This document shows, piece after piece, positions 15,011 through 23,479 of a DNA stretch of 29,345 bases (the first letter of the stretch is position 1; each line of letters begins with the position of its first letter). Made by a program: the position numbers and the translations under genes. The notes beneath the pieces are model-generated. The model made no database searches. It was not told the origin of the DNA and saw nothing but the letters and a program-made list of their open reading frames with translations. Where the stretch lies: NCBI GenBank assembly GCA_903928275.1, contig CAIYQJ010000067.1, forward strand, positions 1 through 29,345. The letters are read 5' to 3'. This stretch comes from an uncultured Chloroflexota bacterium. Its GTDB lineage: Bacteria; Chloroflexota; Limnocylindria; Limnocylindrales; CSP1-4.

Positions 15011-16230
15011 TCGACCGTGGCGAGGGCGTCCGGTCGACGGCGGCGGACGTGACGCTGGGCCTGGTCGTCAACCCCATCGCCGGGATCGGCGGCGCCGTGG
15101 GGCTGCATGGGAGCGACGGAGCCGAGACGGTCCGCCTGGCGCTCGCCCTGGGCGCCGTGCCACAGGCCGAGGATCGCGCCGTCGCCGCCCTCGCCCGCTT
15201 CGGCGCCCGCTGGCCCCACGGCCGAATGCCGCCGATCATCCTCGCGGGACCGGCGGAGATGGGCGAGGCAGCGGCTGGACGCGCCGGGCTCGCCGCCCGG
15301 GTCGTGGGGACGATCGCAGCCGGTCGGACCACCGCGGATGACACCCGGCGCATCGTCGCGACGCTCGCGGCCGCCGGCGTTGACCTCGTCCTCTTCGCGG
15401 GCGGGGACGGGACGGCTCGCGACGTGGCGGCAGGATGCGCGGGAACCGGTGTCGCGGTCCTCGGCATCCCGGCCGGCGTGAAGGTCCAGTCGGCGGTGTT
15501 CGCGACGAGCGCGGCGACCGCCGGCGAGGTCGCCGCCGCCTTCCTGGCGGTCCCGCCGGACCGGCGTCGCGTCCAGGATCGCGAGGTCGTGGACCTCGAC
15601 GAGGATGCGTACCGGCGCGGCGACGTCGCCGGGCGGATCTTCGGGGAGCTGCCGGTGCCGGCTGACGAGCGCCGCGTCCAGGCCCGGAAGGAGCCGACCC
15701 CGTCGGGCGAGGCCGCTGCGATCGCGGCCATCGCGGCGGATCTCGCCGGGTCGCTCGCCCCGAGCGCCCGGTACGTCCTCGGGCCCGGTTCCACGATGCG
15801 CGCGCTGGCCGAGGGACTCGGCGTCCCGAAGGGGCTCCTCGCGGTGGACGTCATCGAGCTCGACGCGGAGCGCCGATGCCGCGTCGTCGCCGCGGATGCC
15901 CGCGCCGTGGTCGTCGACGCGCTGATGGCCGACGACAGGCCCATGGCGATCATCGTCGCGCCGATCGGGGGCCAGGGGTTCCTCTTCGGCCGCGGCAACC
16001 AGCAGATCGGCGCCGGCGCCATCGCCCGCGTGCTGTCGACGGTCGGACGCGACGGGATCGTCGTCGCCGCGACCCCGGCCAAGCTCGCCGCGCTCGGTGG
16101 GAGGCCGCTGCTCGTGGACACCGGGGACCCGGCCGTCGACCTGGCGCTCGCCGGCCACATCCGGGTCGTGACGGGCTTCCGCGAGCGCACCGTGTATCGG
16201 ACCAGGCCTGCATGGGAGGGCCTTCGATGA
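15007..16230 (+). CDS. NAD-kinase-like protein of the COG3199/AcoX group
   Basis: A 407-residue protein of the diacylglycerol/NAD kinase superfamily. The family signature near the start, VNPIAGIGGAVGLHGSDG (21-38), and the nucleotide-binding FAGGDGTARDV (130-140) are clear, followed by GIPAGVKVQSAVFA. COG3199 members are annotated as ATP-NAD kinases or, in acetoin clusters, as AcoX; the substrate is not established for most. The start is the GTG at 15007, a GTGA overlap with gcvPB; the longer frame from 14929 would lie inside gcvPB. The 3' end overlaps the SDR gene by ATGA. Co-translation with gcvPB suggests a role near glycine oxidation or NAD(P) balance, but this is inference. Confidence 0.82.
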   Translation: MIDRGEGVRSTAADVTLGLVVNPIAGIGGAVGLHGSDGAETVRLALALGAVPQAEDRAVAALARFGARWPHGRMPPIILAGPAEMGEAAAGRAGLAARVVGTIAAGRTTADDTRRIVATLAAAGVDLVLFAGGDGTARDVAAGCAGTGVAVLGIPAGVKVQSAVFATSAATAGEVAAAFLAVPPDRRRVQDREVVDLDEDAYRRGDVAGRIFGELPVPADERRVQARKEPTPSGEAAAIAAIAADLAGSLAPSARYVLGPGSTMRALAEGLGVPKGLLAVDVIELDAERRCRVVAADARAVVVDALMADDRPMAIIVAPIGGQGFLFGRGNQQIGAGAIARVLSTVGRDGIVVAATPAKLAALGGRPLLVDTGDPAVDLALAGHIRVVTGFRERTVYRTRPAWEGLR

Positions 16231-16982
16231 AGACCCTCGAGGGGAAGCGCGCGATCGTGACCGGCGCGGCGAGCGGCATCGGCCGCGCCACCGCGAAGCT
16301 CTTCGCCGCGGAGGGCGCGTCGGTCGTGCTCGCGGACGTGGACGCCCCGCGTGGCGAGGCGGCCGCGACGGAGATCGTCGCCGCAGGAGGCCGCGCCGTG
16401 TTCGTCCGGTGCGACGTCACCCGGTCCGACGACTGTCTCCGGGTCGTCGAGACGGCGGTGGCGTCATTCGGGGGGCTCGAGGTCGTCTTCAACAACGCCG
16501 GCATCATCCGCCGCGCCGACGTGGTGGAGACGACCGAGGAGGACTGGGACCGCGTCATGGCGGTGAACGTGCGGTCCGTCTTCCTCATGAGCAAGCACGC
16601 CATCCCCGTCATGGTCGGGGGCGGCGTCATCGTGAACACCGGGTCCGGCTGGGGCCTCAAGGGCGGCGATCGCGCGGCGAGCTACTGCGCGTCGAAAGCC
16701 GCCGTCGTCAACCTGACGCGGGCCATGGCGATCGACCACGGGCCGCAGGGGATCCGGGTGGCGTGCATCTGCCCCGGCGACACGGACACGGGGATGCTCC
16801 GCGAGGAGGCGCGCCAGCTCGGCGAGAACGAGGCGGCGTTCCTGGCGTCCTCCGCGGCCCGCCCGCTCGCACGGCTCGGGACCGCGGACGAGATCGCGCG
16901 CGGCGTCCTCTTCCTCGCCTCGGATGCCGCCGGGTGGATCACGGGGACCACGCTGGTCGTCGATGGGGGCGGGCTCGCCTGA
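16227..16982 (+). CDS. Short-chain dehydrogenase/reductase, NAD-type, substrate unknown
   Basis: A 251-residue classical SDR. The Rossmann motif TGAASGIG is at 12-19 and FNNAG at 88-92. The active-site residues Asn114, Ser140 (NTGSGW), Tyr153 and Lys157 (YCASK) are all in place. Acidic residues after strand 2 (LADVD, 36-40) favour NAD(H) over NADP(H). The C terminus DAAGWITGTTLVVDGGG is standard. The start ATG overlaps the previous stop as ATGA and has GGGAGGG (16214-16220) 6 nt upstream. The substrate cannot be read from sequence; candidates are sugar alcohols, hydroxy acids or 3-oxoacyl groups. Last gene of the gcvP operon, converging on the P-type ATPase gene 54 bp away. Confidence 0.92.
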   Translation: MKTLEGKRAIVTGAASGIGRATAKLFAAEGASVVLADVDAPRGEAAATEIVAAGGRAVFVRCDVTRSDDCLRVVETAVASFGGLEVVFNNAGIIRRADVVETTEEDWDRVMAVNVRSVFLMSKHAIPVMVGGGVIVNTGSGWGLKGGDRAASYCASKAAVVNLTRAMAIDHGPQGIRVACICPGDTDTGMLREEARQLGENEAAFLASSAARPLARLGTADEIARGVLFLASDAAGWITGTTLVVDGGGLA

Positions 16983-17036
16983 CGGGAGGGCGGCCGAAGG
17001 CCGGTGGTGCGGGGCCGCGGGTGAGGTGGAGGCGCG

Positions 17037-19610
17037 TCAGCCGTCCGCGCCGACGAACCGTTCGATGAGCCGGTAGCGCCAGACCGGGCGCATGACGAGG
17101 ATCCACGCGAGCGTGGACGCGGCGACGATCGCCCACTCGATCGGGTCGAGCTGCCGCAGGTCGAAGATCGCGCGCAGCGGCCCGACGGTGTCCATGACGA
17201 CGAAGGCGACCCCCAGGGCGAGGGCCATGGCGGCCGGACGCCGGTCGTCCGTCCGGGGTCGGAAGACCGCGAGCCAATCGGTCGGGGGCTGGACGAACAC
17301 GACGAGCGCCAGTCCGGTGAAGACCAGGAATGCCGTGACGGCCGACTGGGCCGCCGGGGTGGCTGCCGCCAGGATCACGTCCACCTCCGGCTGGGTGAGG
17401 GACGGGTCGTTCGCCCCGAACAGCCGGAGGACGATCGTGCCGTAGAGGATGAGCAGACCGATGAGGCTCGTGACGGCCGCGGCGGGCACGACGAAGCCGG
17501 CGAGCGTCCGCCCCAGGCTCGAACGCGGGAGCGGCCCGGGCTTCGCCCACACCGCGAGCATCACGGCCGGGATCCCCACGGTGAAGGCGGTGATCGCCGA
17601 CGCGTTGCGCAGCGCGATCGGGAAGACGCCGATGATGAGCGACGAGACGATGAGGGCGGCGAGCGTCGCGATCCGCGTGAGGAAGAGCGCGAGGATCCCC
17701 TGCATCCCGTTGACGATCCGCTGGCCCTCCTCGACCGCCGGAGCGAGCGCGGCGAACGAGTCGTTCATGAGGACGAGGTCGGCGACCCCGCGCGTCGCCT
17801 GGCTTCCGCTCTGCATCGCCACGGCCACCTTGGCCCGCTTGAGCGAGAGGACGTCGTTCACGCCGTCCCCGATCATCGCCACGTAGTGCCCGGCCGACGT
17901 GAGCGCGGCCACGATCCGCTCCTTCTCCTGGGGCGTGATCCGGCCGAAGATGTCGGTCCGCTCGGCCGCGGCCGGCAGGCCGGCGTCGTCGATCGCGTCC
18001 ACCTCCGGGCCGGACAGCATGACGAGATCGGGGCCGAGGCCCACCTGCCGCGCGAGCGCGGCGACCGTCTCCGGGTCGTCCCCGGAGATGATCTTCGGTT
18101 GCACCCCCGCCGCGCGGAACCGCGCGAGCGTGGCCGCGGCGTCGGGGCGGAGGATGTCGTCGAGCACGGCGAGCCCGAGCGGCACCATGCCCGCCGGGAG
18201 CCTCGCGTCGTCCTCGTCCGCGATCGGCGCGGTCGCGTCGCCGCGCGCGAGGAGCAGCACCCGCTGGCCGCGCACCGATCGCTCGGCGACGGGCGCCTCG
18301 ATCCGACCCCACGCCCCGTCGGCGAGGTAGGGACGGAGCATCTGCGGGGCACCGATGGCGAACGTCCCGCGGAGGCCGGTCCCGGAGGACCCGTCGAGCA
18401 CCACCGCGCTCCACTTGCGGGCCGACGAGAACTCGACGTCGGAGACGGGCGTCACCCCGTCGCCGGGGATCGCGGAGGCGATCGCGTCGGAGGTCTTGTT
18501 CCGTGTCGCCTGGCTCGCCACGACGGTCCCGAGCGTCGCCCGGAGCGCGTCGACCGGCATGTCGACCGGGACGACCTCGGCGAGCGACAGCTCGTTCGTG
18601 GTGAGCGTCCCGGTCTTGTCGAGACACAGGACGTCGACATTGCTCAGGGACTCCATCGCGTTCGCCTGCTGAACGAGCGCCCCGAAGCGCGAAACCCGGA
18701 TGGCGCCCATCGCGTAGGCAAGCGCGATCGACACGAACAGGCCGTTGGGGATGAGGCCGGCGAGGATCGTCGCCTGGCCGACCGCGTCGCCGGCCGAGAC
18801 AAGATTCACCAGGGCGTTCACGAGCAGGACGATCTCGAGGTAGACGACGAGGAGCAGGACGAGCCGGATCACCACGTTGATCTGCCGCTGGAGCGGAGTG
18901 AGCACGCGGCGGAACGATCGGGCGCCCGCGGTGATGCGACCCGCCACGCTCTCAACGCCGACCGTCTCCACGACGAAGCGGCCGCCGCCCACGACGCAGT
19001 AGCTCCCGGAGAAGACCGGATCGCCCGGCACCTTCACCACCTGGTCCGACTCGCCGGTGAGCTGCGACTCGTCGACACGACAGCGGCCGGTCACCAGCCG
19101 GCCGTCGACGACGACCTGGTCGCCCGGCGTGAGCGCGACGAGGTCCCCGACCACGAGGTCGACGGGGTCGACCTTGCGCTCGAGACCGGACCGGACGACG
19201 GTGGCGGTGGGGGCCGTCAGGAGCGCGATGCGGTCGAGGACGCGCTTGGCGCGCACCTCCTGCACGACGCTCACGACGATGTTCGTGGAGATGACGCCCA
19301 GCGAGACGAGCGCGTCCAGGGGCCGGCCGACGAGGACGAGCGCGAGCCCGAGGAGGAAGAGGACGTCGTTGATGAACGTGAAGACGTTCTCGCGGACGAT
19401 CCGCGCGTACGAGCGCGTCGTCGGCGGAGGCGGCGGGTTCCCGAGCCCGCGGGCGCGACGCTCGACGGCCTCGGCGTCCGTCAGGCCCGTCGGCGGCGTG
19501 GGCGGCGTCGGTCCAGACGCCGGGGCGGCGGTGGTGGGCCCCGCGGGGTCGCCGGGCGCGTCGGGACGCGTCGCGAGATGAGCGGGACCGGCCGCCGCCG
19601 ACCCGGTCAC
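17037..19610 (-). CDS. P-type cation-transporting ATPase, CtpE-like, with variant M4 motif
   Basis: An 857-residue P-type ATPase. Seen in order: a 60-residue Pro/Ala-rich N terminus, two transmembrane segments (about 77-118), the actuator motif TGES (185-188), M3/M4 at 245-305, the phosphorylation site DKTGTLT with Asp331, the hinge motif GDGVND (580-585), and six more hydrophobic segments. TVGIPAVMLAV in M6 and GDGVNDVLSLK resemble the CtpE/CaxP-like group, reported as calcium transporters. No heavy-metal CPC motif or N-terminal metal-binding domain is present. In M4 the sequence is IPNGL (287-291), not the usual PEGL, so a main cation ligand is changed. The GTG at 19610 overlaps the R3H ATPase stop by GTGA. 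Substrate uncertain. Confidence 0.88.
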   Translation of the reverse strand: MTGSAAAGPAHLATRPDAPGDPAGPTTAAPASGPTPPTPPTGLTDAEAVERRARGLGNPPPPPTTRSYARIVRENVFTFINDVLFLLGLALVLVGRPLDALVSLGVISTNIVVSVVQEVRAKRVLDRIALLTAPTATVVRSGLERKVDPVDLVVGDLVALTPGDQVVVDGRLVTGRCRVDESQLTGESDQVVKVPGDPVFSGSYCVVGGGRFVVETVGVESVAGRITAGARSFRRVLTPLQRQINVVIRLVLLLVVYLEIVLLVNALVNLVSAGDAVGQATILAGLIPNGLFVSIALAYAMGAIRVSRFGALVQQANAMESLSNVDVLCLDKTGTLTTNELSLAEVVPVDMPVDALRATLGTVVASQATRNKTSDAIASAIPGDGVTPVSDVEFSSARKWSAVVLDGSSGTGLRGTFAIGAPQMLRPYLADGAWGRIEAPVAERSVRGQRVLLLARGDATAPIADEDDARLPAGMVPLGLAVLDDILRPDAAATLARFRAAGVQPKIISGDDPETVAALARQVGLGPDLVMLSGPEVDAIDDAGLPAAAERTDIFGRITPQEKERIVAALTSAGHYVAMIGDGVNDVLSLKRAKVAVAMQSGSQATRGVADLVLMNDSFAALAPAVEEGQRIVNGMQGILALFLTRIATLAALIVSSLIIGVFPIALRNASAITAFTVGIPAVMLAVWAKPGPLPRSSLGRTLAGFVVPAAAVTSLIGLLILYGTIVLRLFGANDPSLTQPEVDVILAAATPAAQSAVTAFLVFTGLALVVFVQPPTDWLAVFRPRTDDRRPAAMALALGVAFVVMDTVGPLRAIFDLRQLDPIEWAIVAASTLAWILVMRPVWRYRLIERFVGADG

Positions 19611-21706
19611 CGCCAGGTCCGTGCCTCGTCGGGATACAGCCGCACGCGACGGTACGGCTCGCGGCCGCGCGACCGGCTCACGACGTTCGCCCGCTCCGCC
19701 ATCTGGTGCTGCAGGCGGCGGATGTACGCGCTCTGCGGCGACAGCTCGACCGGCTCCGATTCCCGGATGACGACGCCGATCGCCTCCTCCGTCTCGCGAA
19801 GCGCCGCCTCGCGCGGATCGACCTCGAGAGCGAAGATCGACGTGAGGCTCGCCTGCATCTGGACGATCGTGTTGCTCTTGAGGACGTAGATCGGCAGGCC
19901 GCGGGTCTCGGCGTCGCGCAACGCCCCCGTCTTCTGCCGGTACTCGCTGCGCAGGGTCATGACGACCTCCGCGTCATCGATGTCGCGCGCGACGACGACG
20001 GGGAGCTGCAGCTCGCGGATCGCCTGCTCCAGGCGTTTCCTGCTGACGCCGAACGGGAGGACGCGGATCGTCGGGAGGATCGACGCCTCCTCCTCCTCGG
20101 GGCTGCGGCGAGGCGCATCGCCGTCGCGCGCGCGCCCGGCGTCGCCGTCGTCGGGAGCGGCGATGTCGGGCAGGTTCGCGGGGCCGGTCCCCTCCTCCGC
20201 GCGCATCGTGTCGATCGCGCGCGCGGCGGCGGTCCGCCATTCCCGCTGCCGATCGAGCTCACGCGCGACGCGCGCCGGCGGCTCGGGTGCTGGGACCGGG
20301 ACGGTGCCGCGCTCGAGCGGCCCCCGATCGGCGATCTCGCCCGCCACGAACGGCCGGTCGGGGCCTGGGCCGGACCCGAGCGGCGCGGGCCATGGACCGC
20401 GGTCTGGACCGTCGCCGATCCGCGCGATCCGCTCGCCCGGCATGACGCGCGAGCCGGGACCCGGCCGGCCGCCTCCGGCAGCGCCGCCGCCGCGCGGCGT
20501 CCGCCACCCTCCGCTCTGCCCGGGGCGGAACCCGCTCCGGGCGCCCCGTCCGTCGCCCTCCCACGGCGCCGGCGGCCGCCCCGTCGCGTCACCGCGCCAG
20601 CCGGGCTCCGTCCGCCACCCGGCACCCCCGCCGCCGACGAGGCCCGCGAATCGATCGGCTCCGCTCTGCTCGCGCGGGGAGGGCCGCGGTCGCGACTGGG
20701 ACCGGTGGACGCCCTCCTCGTCGCGCCATCGCAGCTCCGGCGCGACGGGGTCGCCGCGCAGGAGCGCGTCCACCGTGTCGGCGACCTCCGGGTGGACCAT
20801 GACGCGGTCGCGATCCTGGATCTCGACGATGACGTCGACCGTCGGCGGCGCCTTCCGCTCGAGGACGCTCTTCTGGGTCCGGCGGCGGCGCGCCTCCTCG
20901 TCGCCGAGGGTGACGCTCTGGATGCCGCCGATGAGGTCGGAGAGCGTGGGGTTCAGCATGAGGTTGTCGAGGTTGTTGCCGTGCGCCGTCCCGATGAGCT
21001 GGACGCCGCGCTCCGCGATCGTCCGGGCGGCCGCGGCCTCGAGCTCGGTCCCGATCTCGTCGATGACGATGACCTGCGGCATGTGGTTCTCCACCGCCTC
21101 GATCATCACCTCGTGCTGGAGCGCCGGCGTGCGCACCTGCATGCGGCGCGCCTTCCCGATGGCCGGGTGCGGGATGTCGCCGTCGCCGGCGATCTCGTTG
21201 CTCGTGTCCACGACGACCACGCGCTTGCCGAGGTCGTCGGCGAGCACGCGAGCCGCCTCGCGGAGCATCGTCGTCTTGCCGATCCCGGGGCGGCCCATGA
21301 TGAGGATCGACTTCCCGGATTCGATGCAGTCGCTGATGATCTCGATCGTCCCGTACACGGCCCGCCCCACGCGGCACGTGAGGCCCACGATCTTTCCCGC
21401 CCGGTTCCGGATCGCGCTGATCCGGTGGAGCGTCCGCTCGATGCCGGCGCGATTGTCGTCGCCGAAGAGGCCGATGTGGTCCACGACATACCGGATGTCC
21501 GCCTCGGTCACTTCGCGGTCGAGGAGCGCCACCTCGGAATCCGGGTAGCGGGCCTCCGGTACGCGGCCGAGGTCCATGACGACCTCGATGAGACCCTCGC
21601 CGTCGGGCAGCGCATGGACGGCGGCGACGATCTCGGGCGGGAGCGCCGCGAGCAGCGCATCGATGTCGTCGATCGTCTCCCACTCGCCGGTGGCACGGTC
21701 GTGCAT
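19607..21706 (-). CDS. AAA-type ATPase with R3H domain (YCF45/SpoIIIAA-like), with a long disordered insert
   Basis: A 699-residue protein. Residues 1-320 form a secretion-ATPase-like P-loop domain as in chloroplast YCF45 and SpoIIIAA: Walker A GRPGIGKTT (138-146), Walker B VIVIDEIG (212-219), and GTAHGNNLDNLMLNPTLSDL. Residues 335-535 are rich in Gly, Pro and Arg and appear disordered. From 543 comes the conserved C-terminal part (TIRVLPFGVSRKRLEQAI), and at 655-685 an R3H domain with Arg663 and His667 (RRLQH), which binds single-stranded nucleic acid in other proteins. The family function is unknown. AAGGAGG precedes the ATG by 3 nt and overlaps the upstream stop. Confidence 0.92.
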   Translation of the reverse strand: MHDRATGEWETIDDIDALLAALPPEIVAAVHALPDGEGLIEVVMDLGRVPEARYPDSEVALLDREVTEADIRYVVDHIGLFGDDNRAGIERTLHRISAIRNRAGKIVGLTCRVGRAVYGTIEIISDCIESGKSILIMGRPGIGKTTMLREAARVLADDLGKRVVVVDTSNEIAGDGDIPHPAIGKARRMQVRTPALQHEVMIEAVENHMPQVIVIDEIGTELEAAAARTIAERGVQLIGTAHGNNLDNLMLNPTLSDLIGGIQSVTLGDEEARRRRTQKSVLERKAPPTVDVIVEIQDRDRVMVHPEVADTVDALLRGDPVAPELRWRDEEGVHRSQSRPRPSPREQSGADRFAGLVGGGGAGWRTEPGWRGDATGRPPAPWEGDGRGARSGFRPGQSGGWRTPRGGGAAGGGRPGPGSRVMPGERIARIGDGPDRGPWPAPLGSGPGPDRPFVAGEIADRGPLERGTVPVPAPEPPARVARELDRQREWRTAAARAIDTMRAEEGTGPANLPDIAAPDDGDAGRARDGDAPRRSPEEEEASILPTIRVLPFGVSRKRLEQAIRELQLPVVVARDIDDAEVVMTLRSEYRQKTGALRDAETRGLPIYVLKSNTIVQMQASLTSIFALEVDPREAALRETEEAIGVVIRESEPVELSPQSAYIRRLQHQMAERANVVSRSRGREPYRRVRLYPDEARTWR

Positions 21707-21709
21707 GGG

Positions 21710-21716
21710 CCTCCTT
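21710..21716 (-). promoter_or_regulatory. Ribosome binding site of the R3H ATPase gene
   Basis: AAGGAGG, 3 nt before the ATG; its first A is also the last base of the upstream stop TGA (21718-21716). The same stop-in-Shine-Dalgarno arrangement is seen at hypF/hypC. Confidence 0.8.
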
Positions 21717-22762
21717 CAGCCGATCGCCGGCACGAGCGCCGGATCGGCGACGCGGATGAGCGTCTCCTTCACGAGGAGCGTGACGGTGGCCACCTCGGTG
21801 AACCCCGCCTCCTCCAGCCGGTGATCGAGGGGCGATTCGTACGTGCGGACGGGCGCCATGACACCGTGCTCGTGGCTGTGCCGGCTCTTCGCCGCCCGCT
21901 CCGCGATGATGCCGAGCCCGAAACGGATGAGGGCGCCCGGGTCGGCCTCCGGCCGGGTGCAGACCCGAAGGTAGTGTGGCTGGTCCTCCTCGGCCACGCC
22001 GACCTGGACGAAGCCGTCGAGCTGCGTGCCGTCCGGCCCGCCGTCGACCGCGTCCTGGACGAAGATCTCGACCGCGGCGAAGCGGAGGATCGGCGTGAGG
22101 CTCGACCGCGGGACGCGACACGCCGAGCCGGACACGGCCCAGTCGCCGATCGCGAGCATCTCGAGACGGGCGACGGGCGCGGGCGTCGCCGCCCGGTGGA
22201 GGCGGAAGAGCGCGACGGCATCGGCGGGCGTCGCCGACCGGATGCGCTCCGCCCGGGCCCGGGCGTCGCTCGGCGCGGGCAGCCGCGGCGCATCCGGGGG
22301 TCGGAAGAGGATGAGCTCCTCCCCGTAGCGCGCGAACCCGGCCTGCATGAGGAGCGGGACGTTGCCGCCCTCGTCGGCGCACGCCACGTGGAGACGCGCG
22401 GCGCCGCGTCGTGCGGCATCCCGGAGCAGGTGCTGGACGAGGCGGAACCGGATGTCCCCGGCGTCGCCGGCGCCCACGGCATCGAGCTCCACGATCGTCC
22501 ACTCGTCGCGGCCGGGGTCGCGCTCCACGCGAAGCAGCCCGCCGACGTGCCCGTCCTCGTCGAACACGTAGATGAGGTCGTGCGGCGTGAACGCTCCGAG
22601 CGGGAACCGGAAGAGGCTGAAGACGCCGATCGGCGGGCCGGCCACCGGGAGGCCCAGGGAGCGAGCGTCGGGCGCGTCGCGCTGGGAGAGCCGCGACAGC
22701 TCGCCGAGCGCCGCCAGGTCGGTGATGCGCGCGGCCCTGACCTTCCCGCCCCGCCCGCTCAC
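21716..22762 (-). CDS. GNAT-fold protein, possibly two acetyltransferase-like domains
   Basis: A 348-residue protein with no certain function. The first half looks like a GNAT N-acetyltransferase: RAARITDLAALGELSRLS at the start, VGGLLRV in the middle, and a C-terminal part with a helix (VQHLLRDAARRGAARLHV) followed by PLLMQAGFARYGEELILF, as in GNAT motifs. The usual acetyl-CoA loop (R/Q-x-x-G-x-G/A) is not evident. The second half restarts with IRSATPADAVALFRLHRAA, suggesting a degenerate second GNAT-like domain. The GTG at 22762 overlaps the pdxT stop (GTGA); the open frame extends upstream to 23227 but would lie inside pdxT. It may be a structural rather than catalytic GNAT. Confidence 0.7.
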   Translation of the reverse strand: MSGRGGKVRAARITDLAALGELSRLSQRDAPDARSLGLPVAGPPIGVFSLFRFPLGAFTPHDLIYVFDEDGHVGGLLRVERDPGRDEWTIVELDAVGAGDAGDIRFRLVQHLLRDAARRGAARLHVACADEGGNVPLLMQAGFARYGEELILFRPPDAPRLPAPSDARARAERIRSATPADAVALFRLHRAATPAPVARLEMLAIGDWAVSGSACRVPRSSLTPILRFAAVEIFVQDAVDGGPDGTQLDGFVQVGVAEEDQPHYLRVCTRPEADPGALIRFGLGIIAERAAKSRHSHEHGVMAPVRTYESPLDHRLEEAGFTEVATVTLLVKETLIRVADPALVPAIG

Positions 22763-23397
22763 GCGGACGCCACGCTGCGTCTCGTGGGGTGCGGCCGCCG
22801 CCCGGCGCCCTCCCCCGGGTCGGCGTGCTCCGCCGCCATCGTCGCGAGGAGCCGATGGAACCGCATCTCGCCCGCGAGCTCCGGGTGGAACGCTGTCGCG
22901 AGGATGTTGCGCTCGCGGACCGCCACGACACGGCCGTCGTCGAGGCAGGCGACGACGGCGACGCCGGGGCCCACGCGCTCCACGATCGGGGCGCGGATGA
23001 AGATGCCGTGGACGGGGCTGTCGCCCAGGATGGGGACGGCGATGTCGGCCTCGAACGAGTCGAGCTGGCGCCCGAAGGCGTTGCGACGCACCGTCACGTC
23101 GAGAAGGCCGAAGACCGGCGGGTCGCCGTCGGCGATGTCGGCCGCGAGCAGGATCATCCCGGCGCACGTCCCGAGGATCGGTGCGCCGCCGCGCGCGAGG
23201 TCGAGGATCGGCGCGCGCAGGCCCCATCGGTCGACGAGACGGCGCATCGCGGTGCTCTCGCCGCCGGGCAGGATGAGCCCGGCGAGCCCCACGAGGTCGG
23301 CCGGGAGGCGCACGTCGACCGGCTCCACGCCGATCGCGCGGAGCATGCGGGCGTGCTCGACGAACGCACCCTGCACCGCGAGAACGCCGATCCTCAT
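22759..23397 (-). CDS. pdxT: PdxT, glutaminase subunit of pyridoxal 5'-phosphate synthase
   Basis: A 212-residue class I glutaminase that supplies ammonia to PdxS. PGGESTAM (44-51) is the PdxT oxyanion and glutamine-binding motif. The catalytic triad is Cys78 (GTCAGM), His171 and Glu173 (AFHPELAGE). The N terminus MRIGVLAVQGAF matches the family, so the ATG at 23397 is the start; the open frame continues upstream to 23727 but lies partly in pdxS. No strong ribosome binding site is seen. About 20 extra residues at the C terminus (after EHADPGEG) are basic and unrecognised. It follows pdxS by 82 nt and overlaps the GNAT gene. Confidence 0.95.
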   Translation of the reverse strand: MRIGVLAVQGAFVEHARMLRAIGVEPVDVRLPADLVGLAGLILPGGESTAMRRLVDRWGLRAPILDLARGGAPILGTCAGMILLAADIADGDPPVFGLLDVTVRRNAFGRQLDSFEADIAVPILGDSPVHGIFIRAPIVERVGPGVAVVACLDDGRVVAVRERNILATAFHPELAGEMRFHRLLATMAAEHADPGEGAGRRPHPTRRSVASA

Positions 23398-23479
23398 CGC
23401 ATCCGTCCCGGGCCCGCTGACGGCCGCGACGTCCGGTTCGGCCGAGCCGATCGGGTCGCGGCGCCGGGCGGCCGCTGGT

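Noticed and set aside
16991..17003. Short hairpin (CGGCC-GAA-GGCCG) between the convergent SDR and P-type ATPase genes
   Set aside because: The stem is only 5 bp and no T-run follows on either strand; in this GC-rich DNA such palindromes are common. It could be a weak terminator, but the sequence does not show it.
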